DNA of 43,421 nt from Leptolyngbyaceae cyanobacterium RU_5_1 (lineage in GTDB: Bacteria > Cyanobacteriota > Cyanobacteriia > Leptolyngbyales > Leptolyngbyaceae). The translations under genes and the position numbers were made by a program. The notes under the pieces are model-generated. The model made no database searches. It was given only the letters and a program-made list of their open reading frames with translations, and was not told the DNA's origin. The stretch covers positions 1 through 43,421 of the forward strand of contig JAAUSG010000014.1 of the NCBI GenBank assembly GCA_012034055.1, read 5' to 3'. Every line of letters starts with the position of its first letter. Positions within the stretch are counted from its first letter, which is position 1. Below, one piece after another: positions 1 through 9,322 of this stretch.

Positions 1-64
1 ATAAGGGGGCTAGGGGGATCGCTGAGTGCTTAACATTACAGACCACACCTTTTCAAACATCCTC
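1..64. mobile_element. End of a MITE-like element, truncated by the window edge
   Basis: This stretch is the reverse complement of one half of the element at 37763-37948, with only a few differences, mainly in the lengths of G runs. It ends in the same terminal sequence (TTTTCAAACATCCTC) followed by TTA, as at the other copy. No open reading frame is visible in the part seen. It is probably a non-autonomous transposon whose left part lies outside the window. Confidence 0.7.
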
Positions 65-213
65 TTACGGCTATCGCCTAACGCATCCTACAAAATTCCT
101 GTACAATCTCCAAAAAAATTTTGGAAGCTGATATGAAATCCGAAAAAGATGGGTAACTTACATCCATGAGTTAGACACATACGTTACCCCGCGCCTTTAA
201 GGAGAAACCTGGC

Positions 214-807
214 ATGAAGACAGAATTTAAGGCTAAGTTTCTGAATCATTTGATTCAGCGCAAGCAAGACGATAAGGGCTTCACCCTGATTGAACTGCTT
301 GTCGTGATCATTATTATTGGTATTCTGGCAGCCATTGCCTTGCCCGCCTTCCTCAACCAGGCAAACAAAGCCAGACAGTCCGAAGCAAAAGTTAACGTTG
401 GTTCTATGAACCGCGCTCAACAAGCCTACTACTTGGAAAAAAATCAGTTTGTTGCTGCAGGAGACAATAAAGAATTTGGCAAGTTAGGTCTTGGCATTAA
501 AACTCAAACCTCTAACTACATTTTTAAAGTTGAAGGGGGTGGAAAAGGTGAAAAAAACGTAACCAACCAGGGACAGCCAACAGGGAATGGTGGGCAAGAA
601 GCCTACAAAGCATACATTGGTGGAGTAGAGATCGGTACGCTGACAGATACCCAAGAAGCAACGACACTGGTTGTATTATGTGAAGCTCTGAAAGCTCCAG
701 TTGTTAATGGGGCAAAAGGTGCTGAAAAGCCAACCTTTGGAGACCCAAACGGTCCAGATTGTCCTAAAGATACTTACGAGGAAATTAACGCGCCTCTTCA
801 AAATTAA
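214..807 (+). CDS. pilA: Type IV pilin-like protein (PilA family)
   Basis: Prepilin of the type IV pilus or a pseudopilin, 197 aa. It has a 22-residue basic leader ending in KG, then F23-T-L-I-E27, matching the prepilin peptidase site with the conserved Glu at position 5 of the mature protein. The hydrophobic helix of residues 25-46 anchors it in the membrane and packs into the pilus core. Two cysteines, C156 and C183, could form the usual C-terminal disulfide loop. A purine-rich ribosome site (AAGGAGAA) lies about 10 nt upstream of the ATG. The next gene on the same strand is a SPINDLY-type glycosyltransferase-like protein, which suggests, by inference only, that this pilin may be glycosylated. 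The region between residues 105 and 130 is rich in Gly, Asn and Gln. Confidence 0.9.
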   Translation: MKTEFKAKFLNHLIQRKQDDKGFTLIELLVVIIIIGILAAIALPAFLNQANKARQSEAKVNVGSMNRAQQAYYLEKNQFVAAGDNKEFGKLGLGIKTQTSNYIFKVEGGGKGEKNVTNQGQPTGNGGQEAYKAYIGGVEIGTLTDTQEATTLVVLCEALKAPVVNGAKGAEKPTFGDPNGPDCPKDTYEEINAPLQN

Positions 808-913
808 CGCGTTTCTTCAATAATCAGTAGGCGGTGTGACTTTGCTCAATTAGTTGGGCAGAGTCAAGAACTTCCAGAAGTGGACAGGGAGAACTCTGTC
901 CACTTTGCAGTTT

Positions 914-3193
914 ATGGTCTTTGAGATGGTTGCACTTCAGCCACACACTTTCATGAACCACGACACACTTCCATCTCAGGCAGACTACGGGCAATCGCAA
1001 GCCTATGAGTTATTGCTTCAAGGAAACTATGGGAAAGCTGTCAGCCTTTATGAATGTGCGATTGAACTAGAACCGGAGGTTAAGTCTCACTACTGGTATC
1101 TGGGGTTACTGTTCCTGCTCCAGGGAGAGGAGGTGGAGGCACAAATAACCTGGTTCGTCGCGATGACAGATGGAGAGCCGGAGCAGATTGAGCAATGGAC
1201 GGTTGAGTTGGTAGGAGTTTTGCAAACGGAGGCAGAGCGACGACGAGGGTTGCCCGATCTAGAAACGGCATGGGTAATTCGTCAGCATGTCCGAGAAGTT
1301 GTTCCTGCGCACCTTGAGAATCTGCTTCACCTGGTTTGCCTTTCAAGTCATTTAGAAAAATTAACAGCAGCGGAGCTGGAAGCGTTGGGCGTGATCCAGC
1401 AACTTCAGTCGAGTGGGAAGTTAGCTGTTGATAACGAATTGCTGTTACAGGCACTGGACGCGGTTCTAGAAATGCTGGCTCCCGATCCAGTCATTCTTGA
1501 GTTGACTGAAGCATGTTTACCGCACATCCGGGATGTACAAGCATGTATGGCGGTGGTGTTGCCTGCCGCAATGAAGATTGCCCATGAGCAGCGCCAACCC
1601 AAACTGGCTATAGAGCTTCTGCAGCTTTACCTGCGCCTAGATGAGAACAATCCAGAGATCTTGGGACATTTAGCAGGCTTTTATCAGGATGCTGGGGAGT
1701 ATGACCGGGGAATTGAGATTGCCCGATCGCGCCTTGCCCTAGTCGATGATTTAGCCGAAAAGGTCTTTTCCAGCCATCTGGTACTGCGGGGGCTAATGTC
1801 TGCGGGTGGCTACTGGCAAGACGCTCTCACCGCTTTAGATCAGCATGAACAGCTTCTATTGAGGTTGATTGAAACGAATGTAGCGAATCTCCATCCCGTC
1901 CAGACCACCCGTCTTTTCACATCAAGCTACTTTTTCCCCTACTTTCGAGATGATTTGCAGCGAAATCGCCGACTTCAAAACCGATTGGCTGCTTTGTGTC
2001 AAAGGAATCTAGAACATCAAGCCAGCGCAGATACCGGGCAATACAATCATGCCCAACGCTCTCGAAATCGGAACGACTCCTCAACAAAGCCGCTCAAAAT
2101 TGGGTATCTGTCCCACTGCATGAAAAGCCATTCGGTTGGCTGGCTGGCACGATGGTTGCTGAAATATCGCGATCGCGATCGCTTCCAGGTTTACGGTTAT
2201 TTTATTAACGATCGACAGCACGATCCTTTACAGGATTGGTATGTCAATGAAGTTGATCAGGCGTTCAAAATCAGTGTTGAGCACTCCAATGACAGTAGAG
2301 TGCTGGCAGAAAGAATTTACCAGGATGAAATCGATATTCTGGTTGACCTGGATAGCCTCACCCTGGATCTGAGCTGTCACATCCTGGCTTTGAAACCTGC
2401 TCCGATTCAAGTTAGCTGGCTGGGTTGGGATGCCTCTGGTATTCCAGCCATAGATTACTTTATTGCTGACCCCTACGTTTTACCGGACTGGGCGCAAGAC
2501 TACTACTCAGAGACCATTTGGCGACTTCCCCATACCTACATCGCTGTGGATGGTTTTGAAGTGGGTGTTCCATCCCTACGGCGAGATCAACTGGATATTC
2601 CAACCGACGCGATCGTCTATCTCAGTGCTCAAAAGGGCTACAAACGACATGCAGAGACGGCACGATTACAGATGAAAATCGTCAAAGCAGTCCCAAACAG
2701 CTATTTTTTAATTAAAGGGCCGGCTGACCAACAATCCATCCAACAATTCTTTGAGGCGATCGCCGAATCTGAAGGGGTAAATCCAAATCGCCTCCGTTTC
2801 TTACCTGAAGCTGCCACAGAAGCCATTCACCGCGCAGATTTGCAAATCGCCGATGTGGTGTTGGACACCTATCCTTACAACGGTGCAACGACCACTTTAG
2901 AAACGCTGTGGATGGGAATTCCGCTAGTAACACGAGTGGGAGAGCAATTTGCCGCCCGAAACAGTTACACGATGCTGATGAATGTAGGTGTGAAAGAGGG
3001 TATTGCCTGGACTGATGAGGAATATGTTGAGTGGGGAGTTCGCCTGGGCAAAGATGAGTCCCTACGGCAGCAAATTCACTGGACACTCAAAGCCACTCGT
3101 CAAACCTCTCCACTTTGGAATGCCAAACAATTTACTAAAGAAATGGAGAATGCTTATCAACAAATGTGTCATCACTCCCTTGAAACACGATAG
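914..3193 (+). CDS. TPR protein with SPINDLY/O-GlcNAc transferase-like (GT41) domain
   Basis: Large soluble protein (about 759 aa from the ATG at 914; ATGs at 926 and 953 and a TTG at 854 are alternatives). The N-terminal third is helical with tetratricopeptide-like repeats (for example the QAYELLLQGNYGKAVSLYE region). The C-terminal half carries features of family 41 glycosyltransferases: KIGYLSHCMKSHSVGW, then LKPAPIQVSWLGWDASG, then DVVLDTYPYNGATTTLETLW and GIPLVTRVGEQFAARNSY. This family transfers N-acetylglucosamine or another sugar to Ser/Thr of proteins; the acceptor here is unknown. The position directly after a pilin gene and before two further sugar-related genes makes a surface protein a reasonable guess. 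Confidence 0.8.
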   Translation: MVFEMVALQPHTFMNHDTLPSQADYGQSQAYELLLQGNYGKAVSLYECAIELEPEVKSHYWYLGLLFLLQGEEVEAQITWFVAMTDGEPEQIEQWTVELVGVLQTEAERRRGLPDLETAWVIRQHVREVVPAHLENLLHLVCLSSHLEKLTAAELEALGVIQQLQSSGKLAVDNELLLQALDAVLEMLAPDPVILELTEACLPHIRDVQACMAVVLPAAMKIAHEQRQPKLAIELLQLYLRLDENNPEILGHLAGFYQDAGEYDRGIEIARSRLALVDDLAEKVFSSHLVLRGLMSAGGYWQDALTALDQHEQLLLRLIETNVANLHPVQTTRLFTSSYFFPYFRDDLQRNRRLQNRLAALCQRNLEHQASADTGQYNHAQRSRNRNDSSTKPLKIGYLSHCMKSHSVGWLARWLLKYRDRDRFQVYGYFINDRQHDPLQDWYVNEVDQAFKISVEHSNDSRVLAERIYQDEIDILVDLDSLTLDLSCHILALKPAPIQVSWLGWDASGIPAIDYFIADPYVLPDWAQDYYSETIWRLPHTYIAVDGFEVGVPSLRRDQLDIPTDAIVYLSAQKGYKRHAETARLQMKIVKAVPNSYFLIKGPADQQSIQQFFEAIAESEGVNPNRLRFLPEAATEAIHRADLQIADVVLDTYPYNGATTTLETLWMGIPLVTRVGEQFAARNSYTMLMNVGVKEGIAWTDEEYVEWGVRLGKDESLRQQIHWTLKATRQTSPLWNAKQFTKEMENAYQQMCHHSLETR

Positions 3194-3207
3194 GTGCAGC
3201 ATTAGCA

Positions 3208-3435
3208 ATGCCGAGATCTAAATTGTTGAGCTTTGTCCAAGCGCACAGTTACTTAACTGTATTTCTGGGGATTGCGATCGCGTGGTTCCTGCTTTTCCTA
3301 ACAAGCGGCTCCCTATTCTCTGGATTTCATTTCACAGATGACCACGATATTGTTGCCATCCATTACCATCTAACAACCAAAGGGATAAGGAAGCTCATCA
3401 AGAATCTGTTTTTGGCAATTTCAACCGAAACTTAG
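3208..3435 (+). pseudogene. N-terminal fragment of a membrane protein
   Basis: A 75-residue open frame beginning just after the GT41-like gene. It shows a short basic N-terminus, one strong membrane segment (LTVFLGIAIAWFLLFLTSG) and then SGFHFTDDHDIV, which resembles the start of large multi-membrane glycosyltransferase-like proteins of cyanobacteria. The frame then ends after a Lys-rich stretch with no further membrane segments. I read it as the surviving start of a much longer gene, cut off before the oppositely oriented GT61 gene. It could instead be a small single-span protein. Confidence 0.35.
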
Positions 3436-3499
3436 ATCCAAATTCTAAAATTCACCTTTATGGCAAGCAAGGGATTACACAACCTCTCTCCTTCACAAG

Positions 3500-5038
3500 T
3501 TAGCCAATCTTAGCAAACCTTAGAGTCCTCAACAATGCTTCGATGTGAATAATCATATTGGTTGTAAGTGTATATCTAGATACCTGTTGATGGTTTCTTA
3601 ATCTTTGGATAAAAGATTCTGTAGAATCGGCTAGGAAATAATAATAAGTAATTCCAACATATTGACTGATTAACCAGTAGTAATCCAAAACTTCGTCTTG
3701 TGGAAAGATCTCAATTAGCTTTGCTCCGGGTTTGCAAAACACGAGATTTGTCAATCCAGCCCCATGCGGAGCGACGATCGCTTCCGCAGTTGAGAAGAGT
3801 GCAATTTGCTCTTTAACTGTTAATGTTTCCAGCAAAACTTGCTCAAATCCGAACTGTTGCAGACAGGCAATAACCTCTTCTTCGTTTTGAATCTTACGAT
3901 AGCTTGCTTCCTTTCGACTGATATACAAACGAGTTGGTTGAGATGCTGATGAAGCATTGATAGGCAATAGTTTACGCCTCAAAATTCACAAGCTTGTTTA
4001 GCAATTCTGCCAGTATGAAAGGATGGTGAGGAGATCGGAACAATCAAGCGATCAGCGATGCCGTGGTAAATCAGAGGATCCAAAATCTTTTCATCTGAAA
4101 TCCCCAGCAGATTTAATAGCTCTCGTTGGAATGGATAGCAACAATGGTTGACGAGAAATGCATCAATGTCGCTGATTGCAATGTTGCATTTTTCGAGCAG
4201 CTCAAGCTTGGGAAGCAAATCATACATCCAGTGAAAGTAGTTATGGCTATCCCGGATTGTCAAGCAGGCAAGTGTTCCCTGAAATTGAACTGGGAAGGGT
4301 AACTTGGCTGATGAAGCGATCAGGGCAGCGTTTCCTGTGGAAGCATCGGCAGTGAAGGCGTGGTTTGAAGTCAAAATTGCACGAGTATAAGCATCTGCCC
4401 AAACTCGTCCATTGGTAACAGACACCACATAGGCTGGCAACGTTTTAACCTGGCAATTCAAGAAGGCTGGATGAACCGTTTGATCAACGGTTTTGGGAGG
4501 TGCCAGATCTACGGTTCCACTTGAGTAAATTGCTGTGTGGGTGATCTGGTTATCTGGCAATGATAAAGACGACAGAGAGACAAATGAGAAATCTGGACAA
4601 TATTGCTGAATTAACCTTTCTGGTAACAGTCCAGTGAGACAAGCTTTTGCAGCATCTGGATCAGTTCCTTGCTGCTGCAGGGCATTGCCAATGTACAAAT
4701 ACCCCTGATCCCAGGTCGGGTTTACTTGCAGGGCATGAATGGCGATCGCAATGACGACATCAAACTGCTCTGCTTGAGTCAGTTGATGCAACAGATGATC
4801 GAGAAATTGTGTTTCGTAACGATTCAGTTGCAGAGCCGTTTGGAAGCACGCGATCGCCTCATTCAATTGCTCCAATTGCAGCCATACAGATCCCAAAGTG
4901 ATTGTAGTGTTCTGAACGGTCTGGTTGGAGATCAATCAGATAGTTTAGATTCACTACTGCCTCCTGAAACTGTCCTTCTGCTAATTGGAAAGCAACCAGG
5001 AGATTCAGTGCGTCTACATCATCTAGACTGTACTGCAT
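3500..5038 (-). pseudogene. GT61 family glycosyltransferase with N-terminal TPRs, two frameshifts
   Basis: Reading on the minus strand from ATG 5038 gives a TPR-like start (MQYSLDDVDALNLL, later NYLIDLQPDRSEHYN). At the A run 4895-4897 one base too many moves the frame; the downstream frame continues LGSVWLQLEQLNEAIACF and a GT61 (DUF563) domain with HNYFHWMYDLLPKL. A second break at AAAA 3981-3984 (one base too few) gives ACEF-stop, while the next frame reads LRRKLLPI and then the GT61 C-terminus with RLYISRKEASYRKI and EAIVAPHGAGLTNLVF. With both repaired, the protein is about 512 aa. It lies 17 nt downstream of the FkbM gene and is probably in its operon. Either a decayed gene or two homopolymer sequencing errors. 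Confidence 0.8.
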
Positions 5039-5055
5039 GGCTTCGGATCATTCTC

Positions 5056-6651
5056 TTAGGAACGAGTCGTTGGAATTTTGTTTTCAGGCAAAGCAATGAT
5101 GTTTAAGCTTCCCTGTAAATCATCTAAGGACTTGATGCGCACCAACTGTTTTAGATAGGGTTGATAGCGAAAGAGTTGATACCCTTTTGTGATTAAAACG
5201 TTCGCAACTGGGAGATTCGTTCCCTGGCTGCCTGCGATGTTCTCATACAAGATTATGGGGGCAAATTGACTGAGCAGACGATCGCTCCCTGCTAATACCT
5301 GCAGCTCATGCCCTTCCGCATCGATTTTGAGCAGATCAACCTGTTGCAGATTTTCACGTTCAATTAGGGTATCCAGCGTAAAACAAGGGACTTCCTCAAC
5401 GGCCCCAGGCGGCAGCGGTGGGTCTAACTTGTCTGTCACAAGCTGGTTTAATTCGCTGGCGGCATAAAGGGCCAACTGGGCAGTGCCATTGCGATCGCTG
5501 GCCGCTCCCCAGCGCACCGTAACCCAGTCCAGTTGATTCATCTGGCAGGTTGCCTGCAAACACTCGATGCATTTGGAAAACGGTTCGATCGCAATCACCC
5601 GCCCGCTTGCCCCGACTCGACGAGCGGCGCTGAAGGTGTAGACGCCCACATTCGCCCCCACGTCAATCACGGTCATGCCGGGTTGAATCTGGTCTCGCCA
5701 AAATTCCATTTCTGTTTCAAACCAGTCTCCTGCCGCCAATAGCACGCTGGTGATGATGCTACGAAAGCTGGGTTTCACGGCCAGCAGCAGGTCATGCTCA
5801 AAGGGCACGCAGGTGATTGGACTGCTTACAGGCAGTGTTGCCCAATACCATCGGGGTGCCTTTGAATTCGGTGGACATAGGGCTTGGGCAGCATCCAGCC
5901 AGGTGGTTGCCAACTCATCCTGATTCAAATCTCGGTACGCCAGGTAAAGAGCTTGCAGGACGGTAGGGTGAGTGGGCAGGAGCTGATTGGCTCGGTGCAG
6001 GTACAGTAACCCTTCCCACTGCTCGTTCACTAAGCTGGAAATCCCCAGTTGATGATTGACCGTCGTCGATCGCGGAAATAGCTGAGCGGCTAGCTGTAAA
6101 AACCGCAGTCCACTGGGGTTGTAGAACACCAGGGGCGATCGCCGCAAAATCTCTCCGGTGAGCAGTAAGCATTGGTGATACCCGTCTTCAGCGTTCAGAA
6201 TTTCGTTCAGTTGTTGATACGGGAATTCTAAATCGCGTTGCCAGGCGGAAGGCAGGTAAACCAGTCCGGGGGCGATCGCGGCTGATGCGCTGTGGATGGG
6301 GTGAAGCACCGTGGTAAATACCGTAAATGCGGTTTGGCTGGCTTCCTCAGCTCCAATCAAGCTTTGCACCACGGCTAGATGAGCGGCGCAGAGTGGATGG
6401 TGCTCCATACCGCTGGTAAGGGCCGCGATCGCACCCTCCAGGTACATCTCACGGGTGGGGCGATCGTCGCTGTTCTCGGCTTCAATCAACGCCATCACGG
6501 CGCAATTGTTGCAATCGAGTGGGGATTGCGGTTCCTCCCAGTTGGTCTGTGCCAGCATTTCGGTTATTCGAGCCGATGTCAGCTGATCAAGGGTAAGGTT
6601 TGTATTCTGGAGATATTGCTGGTAGTTAGTAGTGTAGGATGAAGGATCCAT
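5056..6651 (-). CDS. FkbM family methyltransferase with helical N-terminal region
   Basis: About 531 aa from the ATG at 6651 (MDPSSYTTNYQQYL); an upstream in-frame start at 6702 adds 17 residues of unlikely sequence. The first 300 residues look like degenerate TPR helices. The C-terminal part is a SAM-dependent methyltransferase of the FkbM type: GMTVIDVGANVGVYTFSAA (SAM-binding glycine loop), VIAIEPFSKCIECLQ (acidic end of strand 2), and VDLLKIDAEGHELQVLAG, the family hallmark. FkbM proteins methylate hydroxyls of sugars or polyketides; together with the GT61 gene 17 nt downstream and the GT41-like gene nearby this suggests modification of a glycan. The substrate is not known. Confidence 0.85.
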   Translation of the reverse strand: MDPSSYTTNYQQYLQNTNLTLDQLTSARITEMLAQTNWEEPQSPLDCNNCAVMALIEAENSDDRPTREMYLEGAIAALTSGMEHHPLCAAHLAVVQSLIGAEEASQTAFTVFTTVLHPIHSASAAIAPGLVYLPSAWQRDLEFPYQQLNEILNAEDGYHQCLLLTGEILRRSPLVFYNPSGLRFLQLAAQLFPRSTTVNHQLGISSLVNEQWEGLLYLHRANQLLPTHPTVLQALYLAYRDLNQDELATTWLDAAQALCPPNSKAPRWYWATLPVSSPITCVPFEHDLLLAVKPSFRSIITSVLLAAGDWFETEMEFWRDQIQPGMTVIDVGANVGVYTFSAARRVGASGRVIAIEPFSKCIECLQATCQMNQLDWVTVRWGAASDRNGTAQLALYAASELNQLVTDKLDPPLPPGAVEEVPCFTLDTLIERENLQQVDLLKIDAEGHELQVLAGSDRLLSQFAPIILYENIAGSQGTNLPVANVLITKGYQLFRYQPYLKQLVRIKSLDDLQGSLNIIALPENKIPTTRS

Positions 6652-6956
6652 ATAGAGATTACATAGAGGAGAGCTAAATCGGACAGTCTTTCCAGCATAC
6701 ATTCTGCCAAGTTATACCACTGCGAGGTGTGTATGACATGATTAAAACCGTAAATCGGGATGTTAAGGAATGCGAATTGAATCAAACCGCAATCTTCTGT
6801 AAGGGCAGGTTTTGCCGATTTCCTCTGGTTTAAGCGTTCAATCCTCTGCTAAACCTGCCCCTACGCCAACGTAACGTTAGCACTGCCCACCCCAATGGTT
6901 ATCGAACTTACGCCGAGGTCTACTAGATTTGCCTGTTTCTGCTTGACTGTTCGATC
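6652..6956. other. Intergenic region with an inverted repeat
   Basis: Region between the divergent FkbM and bioY genes, so it should hold promoters for both. The only structure I see is an inverted repeat: AGGGCAGGTTTTGC at 6802-6815 and GCTAAACCTGCCCCT at 6848-6862. Similar GGGGCAGGTTT palindromic ends are common dispersed repeats in cyanobacteria. No gene is evident. Confidence 0.5.
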
Positions 6957-7538
6957 ATGGCTATTCCGACTGAGCTGCTGTGGGCGCTGATTGGCTTGCT
7001 GCTGACGATTGGTGGCACGTTTCTAGAAGCCTCGATCGCAGTGCCGAGTCGAGACTGGGGACACCAGGCAATTCAAATCCATTCTCTGGGAATCAAATAT
7101 CAGTTTGGCGCGGGGCTGCTGGTGGGCTGTGTCGGTGGAAAAAATGCCGCAACCCTCTCTCAGATTGCCTACATCATGCTGGGACTGACACCGTGGTTCC
7201 CAATTTTTGCGGGGGGAGGAGGGCTTGACTACTACAAAGAACCGAGCTTCGGTTATTTGTTGGGATTTGTTCCCAGTGCCTGGATTTGTGGATACTTGGC
7301 ATTCAAAACGCTGCCCAAATTAGAATCCCTCGTAATTAGCTGCTTTTGTGGATTGTTGAGCATCCATGCAACTGGAATTCTTTACTTAGGATTACTGCGT
7401 CTGTTGGGTTGGGTCACGCAAGCAAAACTTCTGGAATCCCTGCTAAAGTACTCAGTGGCTCCCTTACAAGGACAGGTTGCCGTTGTTTGTGCTGTCACCA
7501 TTCTTGCTTACGCACTGCGCCACTTGTTGTTTTACTGA
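6957..7538 (+). CDS. bioY: BioY family transporter substrate-binding subunit
   Basis: Hydrophobic protein of 193 aa with about five or six membrane helices, matching the S-component of ECF (energy-coupling factor) vitamin transporters for biotin. Typical parts are the first helix (LLWALIGLLLTIGGTFLEAS), QFGAGLLVGCVGGKNAATLSQIAYIMLGL, and the GGGGLDYYKEPSFGYLLGFVPSAWICGYL block. The ATG at 6957 is followed directly by the membrane helix. Its stop codon shares a base with the start of lspA (TGATG), so the two are translationally coupled. No biotin repressor site is evident upstream. Cyanobacterial BioY proteins often act with shared or no EcfAT modules; none is seen here. Confidence 0.85.
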   Translation: MAIPTELLWALIGLLLTIGGTFLEASIAVPSRDWGHQAIQIHSLGIKYQFGAGLLVGCVGGKNAATLSQIAYIMLGLTPWFPIFAGGGGLDYYKEPSFGYLLGFVPSAWICGYLAFKTLPKLESLVISCFCGLLSIHATGILYLGLLRLLGWVTQAKLLESLLKYSVAPLQGQVAVVCAVTILAYALRHLLFY

Positions 7539-8044
7539 TGTTTTCCAAAAATCGCTTCTTCTGGATTGCGGCGCTGATTGGTTCAGTGCTGGATCGGGTG
7601 ACCAAGTTTCTGGTGGTCTACACCTTTGCCCTGACGACTCCCCCCCAAACGCTACCGCTGATACCGGGGGTGTTTCATTTCACCTATGTGGTCAATACTG
7701 GAGCTGCATTCAGCTTCTTCAATGATGGGGTTGGCTGGTTGCGTTGGCTATCGTTGGGAGTAAGTATTGGGTTGCTGCTCTATGCCTGGTTTGGACCAGC
7801 CTTCAGCGGCCGTTGGGAGCAGGTCGGCTATGGATTCATCCTGTCGGGGGCATTAGGGAATGGCATCGATCGCTTCATTTTAGGAAGAGTGGTAGATTTC
7901 TTAGATTTTCGCTTGATTCGGTTTCCCGTCTTCAACCTGGCAGATGTGTTCATTAATGCCGGAATTGGCTGTCTGTTGATTGCAAGTTTTGTCAGACCGC
8001 CGCACCCCGCTTCTAAGAGCGATCGCGACTCTTTTCGCAAGTAG
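7538..8044 (+). CDS. lspA: Lipoprotein signal peptidase (signal peptidase II)
   Basis: 168 aa aspartic protease of the inner membrane that removes signal peptides from diacylglyceryl-modified prolipoproteins. Four membrane helices are visible, with the conserved N-x-G-A block in VVNTGAAFSFF, then ALGNGIDRF containing catalytic D111 and FNLADVFINAG containing catalytic D136. The start ATG overlaps the bioY stop by one base, which fixes the start; longer upstream reading in the same frame is inside bioY. Length matches the family. A perfect 28-bp palindrome spans the stop codon and should terminate transcription. Confidence 0.95.
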   Translation: MFSKNRFFWIAALIGSVLDRVTKFLVVYTFALTTPPQTLPLIPGVFHFTYVVNTGAAFSFFNDGVGWLRWLSLGVSIGLLLYAWFGPAFSGRWEQVGYGFILSGALGNGIDRFILGRVVDFLDFRLIRFPVFNLADVFINAGIGCLLIASFVRPPHPASKSDRDSFRK

Positions 8045-8068
8045 AGATGAACGGCCGTTCATCTCTAC
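8041..8068. terminator. Perfect 28-bp palindrome between convergent genes
   Basis: Arms GTAGAGATGAACGG (8041-8054) and CCGTTCATCTCTAC (8055-8068) are exactly complementary with no loop. It overlaps the 3' ends of both lspA and the convergent sbcD-like gene, so it could act as a bidirectional terminator. Similar GTAG...CTAC palindromes occur at 33490-33527 and 42780-42807, which suggests one repeat family. Confidence 0.65.
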
Positions 8069-9320
8069 TGCCCCAATAAACTCTGGACGAATTCATACAG
8101 CTCGTGATCTGAGCAGCCCTGAAACTGCATTTCTTTAAGGTTAATTAAGCCGTGGGCCAGGTCGGCGGCCTGTTTTTTGTACGTGTTATGAGCCGCCAGT
8201 AAGTCGGTGAATACGTCCTGTTCAACCTGGAGGCGGCTGGCTTCGTCGGCAAGCGGTGAGGCATATTCGACGGAATCCACATCGTATTTGAGTAGGAAAA
8301 TCAGAGCATTGCTGAGCTGTTGGAGCTGCTGCTGGAGTTGACGGGTGTCCAATTCCAGGCGATCGAACCCCACCTGACCCTCAATTTTTAGTTCTACAAT
8401 CGGTGCCTGGGATGGGTTGAGTTTGCCAGATGCGATCGCGTCTTGAACCCGGGCGATCGCGCCTTCTGCTACTTCCTCCATGCTTTCCTGTCCCCGTGCG
8501 GTTAGCTTCAGGCGCACTACGGGACGCTGATAATAATCCCGCTTCAATTCCGCTCGAATGCCCGTCTGATCCAGTTCAACCAGATACACGCCCCGCTCAT
8601 AGAGGCTCTCTTCAACGCTATTTGCCTCGATCGAGCCGGGGTTGAAAACCCACCCTGCGATCGCATAGCTCTTGTGAATATGCCCAGAGCCAGATAATCC
8701 ACACCCGCCTGCTTGAGCGGCAACAGGTCGCTATAGCGCAAGGCTCCTTGATAGCGGGCAATTTGCCCTTCCAGCCCGTGGTGGAACAGCATCACGGTGT
8801 GGTCGGATCCAGGTGGCAATTGTTGGATGGCGTCAGCAAGCTGGGCGATCGCTTTGGGTGCGGAGGCTCCATACCACTGGGAGCCAAGCACGCGCACCCC
8901 GCACTCTAAATCAATGTAGCCACCGCACTTATTTTCCCAATCCCACGGTTGGTAAGTGGGTTCACCAGCAGCAGTATCCCCCGGTTCCAGCAAGATCAGG
9001 TCATACCATTCAGCTAAATAGCGCAGCCAGCTTGTTTTGGTGCCGTAGGGTCGGTTGTCGTGGTTGCCCTCGATCGCAATCACCGGAATCCCAGCATCGT
9101 GCAGACTCTGCAGGCACAGCTTGGCCTGGTTCAAGATGTTGGGTTGAATACTGCGCTGCTCAAACAGGTCTCCGGCGATCAGCACAAAATCCACGCGGGG
9201 AAGAATCGCGTACTGTTCTAAAGCATCCTGCAACGCCAGAAAGAAGTCCTTAGTGCGCTCCTTACTGTCGTAGCGGTCAAACCCCAGGTGAATGTCTGCC
9301 AGATGAAGAAAGCGAGGCAT
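8065..9320 (-). pseudogene. SbcD-like DNA repair exonuclease (metallophosphoesterase), frameshifted
   Basis: Calcineurin-like nuclease of the SbcD/Mre11 type, about 418 aa when repaired. From the ATG at 9320 it shows HLADIHLGFD (metal ligands D9 and H11), LIAGDLFEQ, IEGNHDN and LFHHGLEGQ. The last metal motif, GHIH, is broken: in a CCC run at 8683-8685 one base is missing, so the frame reads GIFTRAM, while the other frame reads HIHKSYAIAGWVFNPGSIEANS and continues to the stop at 8065 through the capping domain. No sbcC partner is in the window. It starts 3 nt after the coiled-coil gene ends. If the base loss is real, the nuclease loses part of its metal site. Confidence 0.85.
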
Positions 9321-9322
9321 AG

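Noticed and set aside
854-913. TTG start for the GT41-like gene
   Set aside because: The added 20 residues have no ribosome site and no domain support; an ATG at 914 or later is better.
7346-7537. Upstream extension of lspA inside bioY
   Set aside because: The overlap is only frame coincidence; the ATG at 7538 begins the proper protein.
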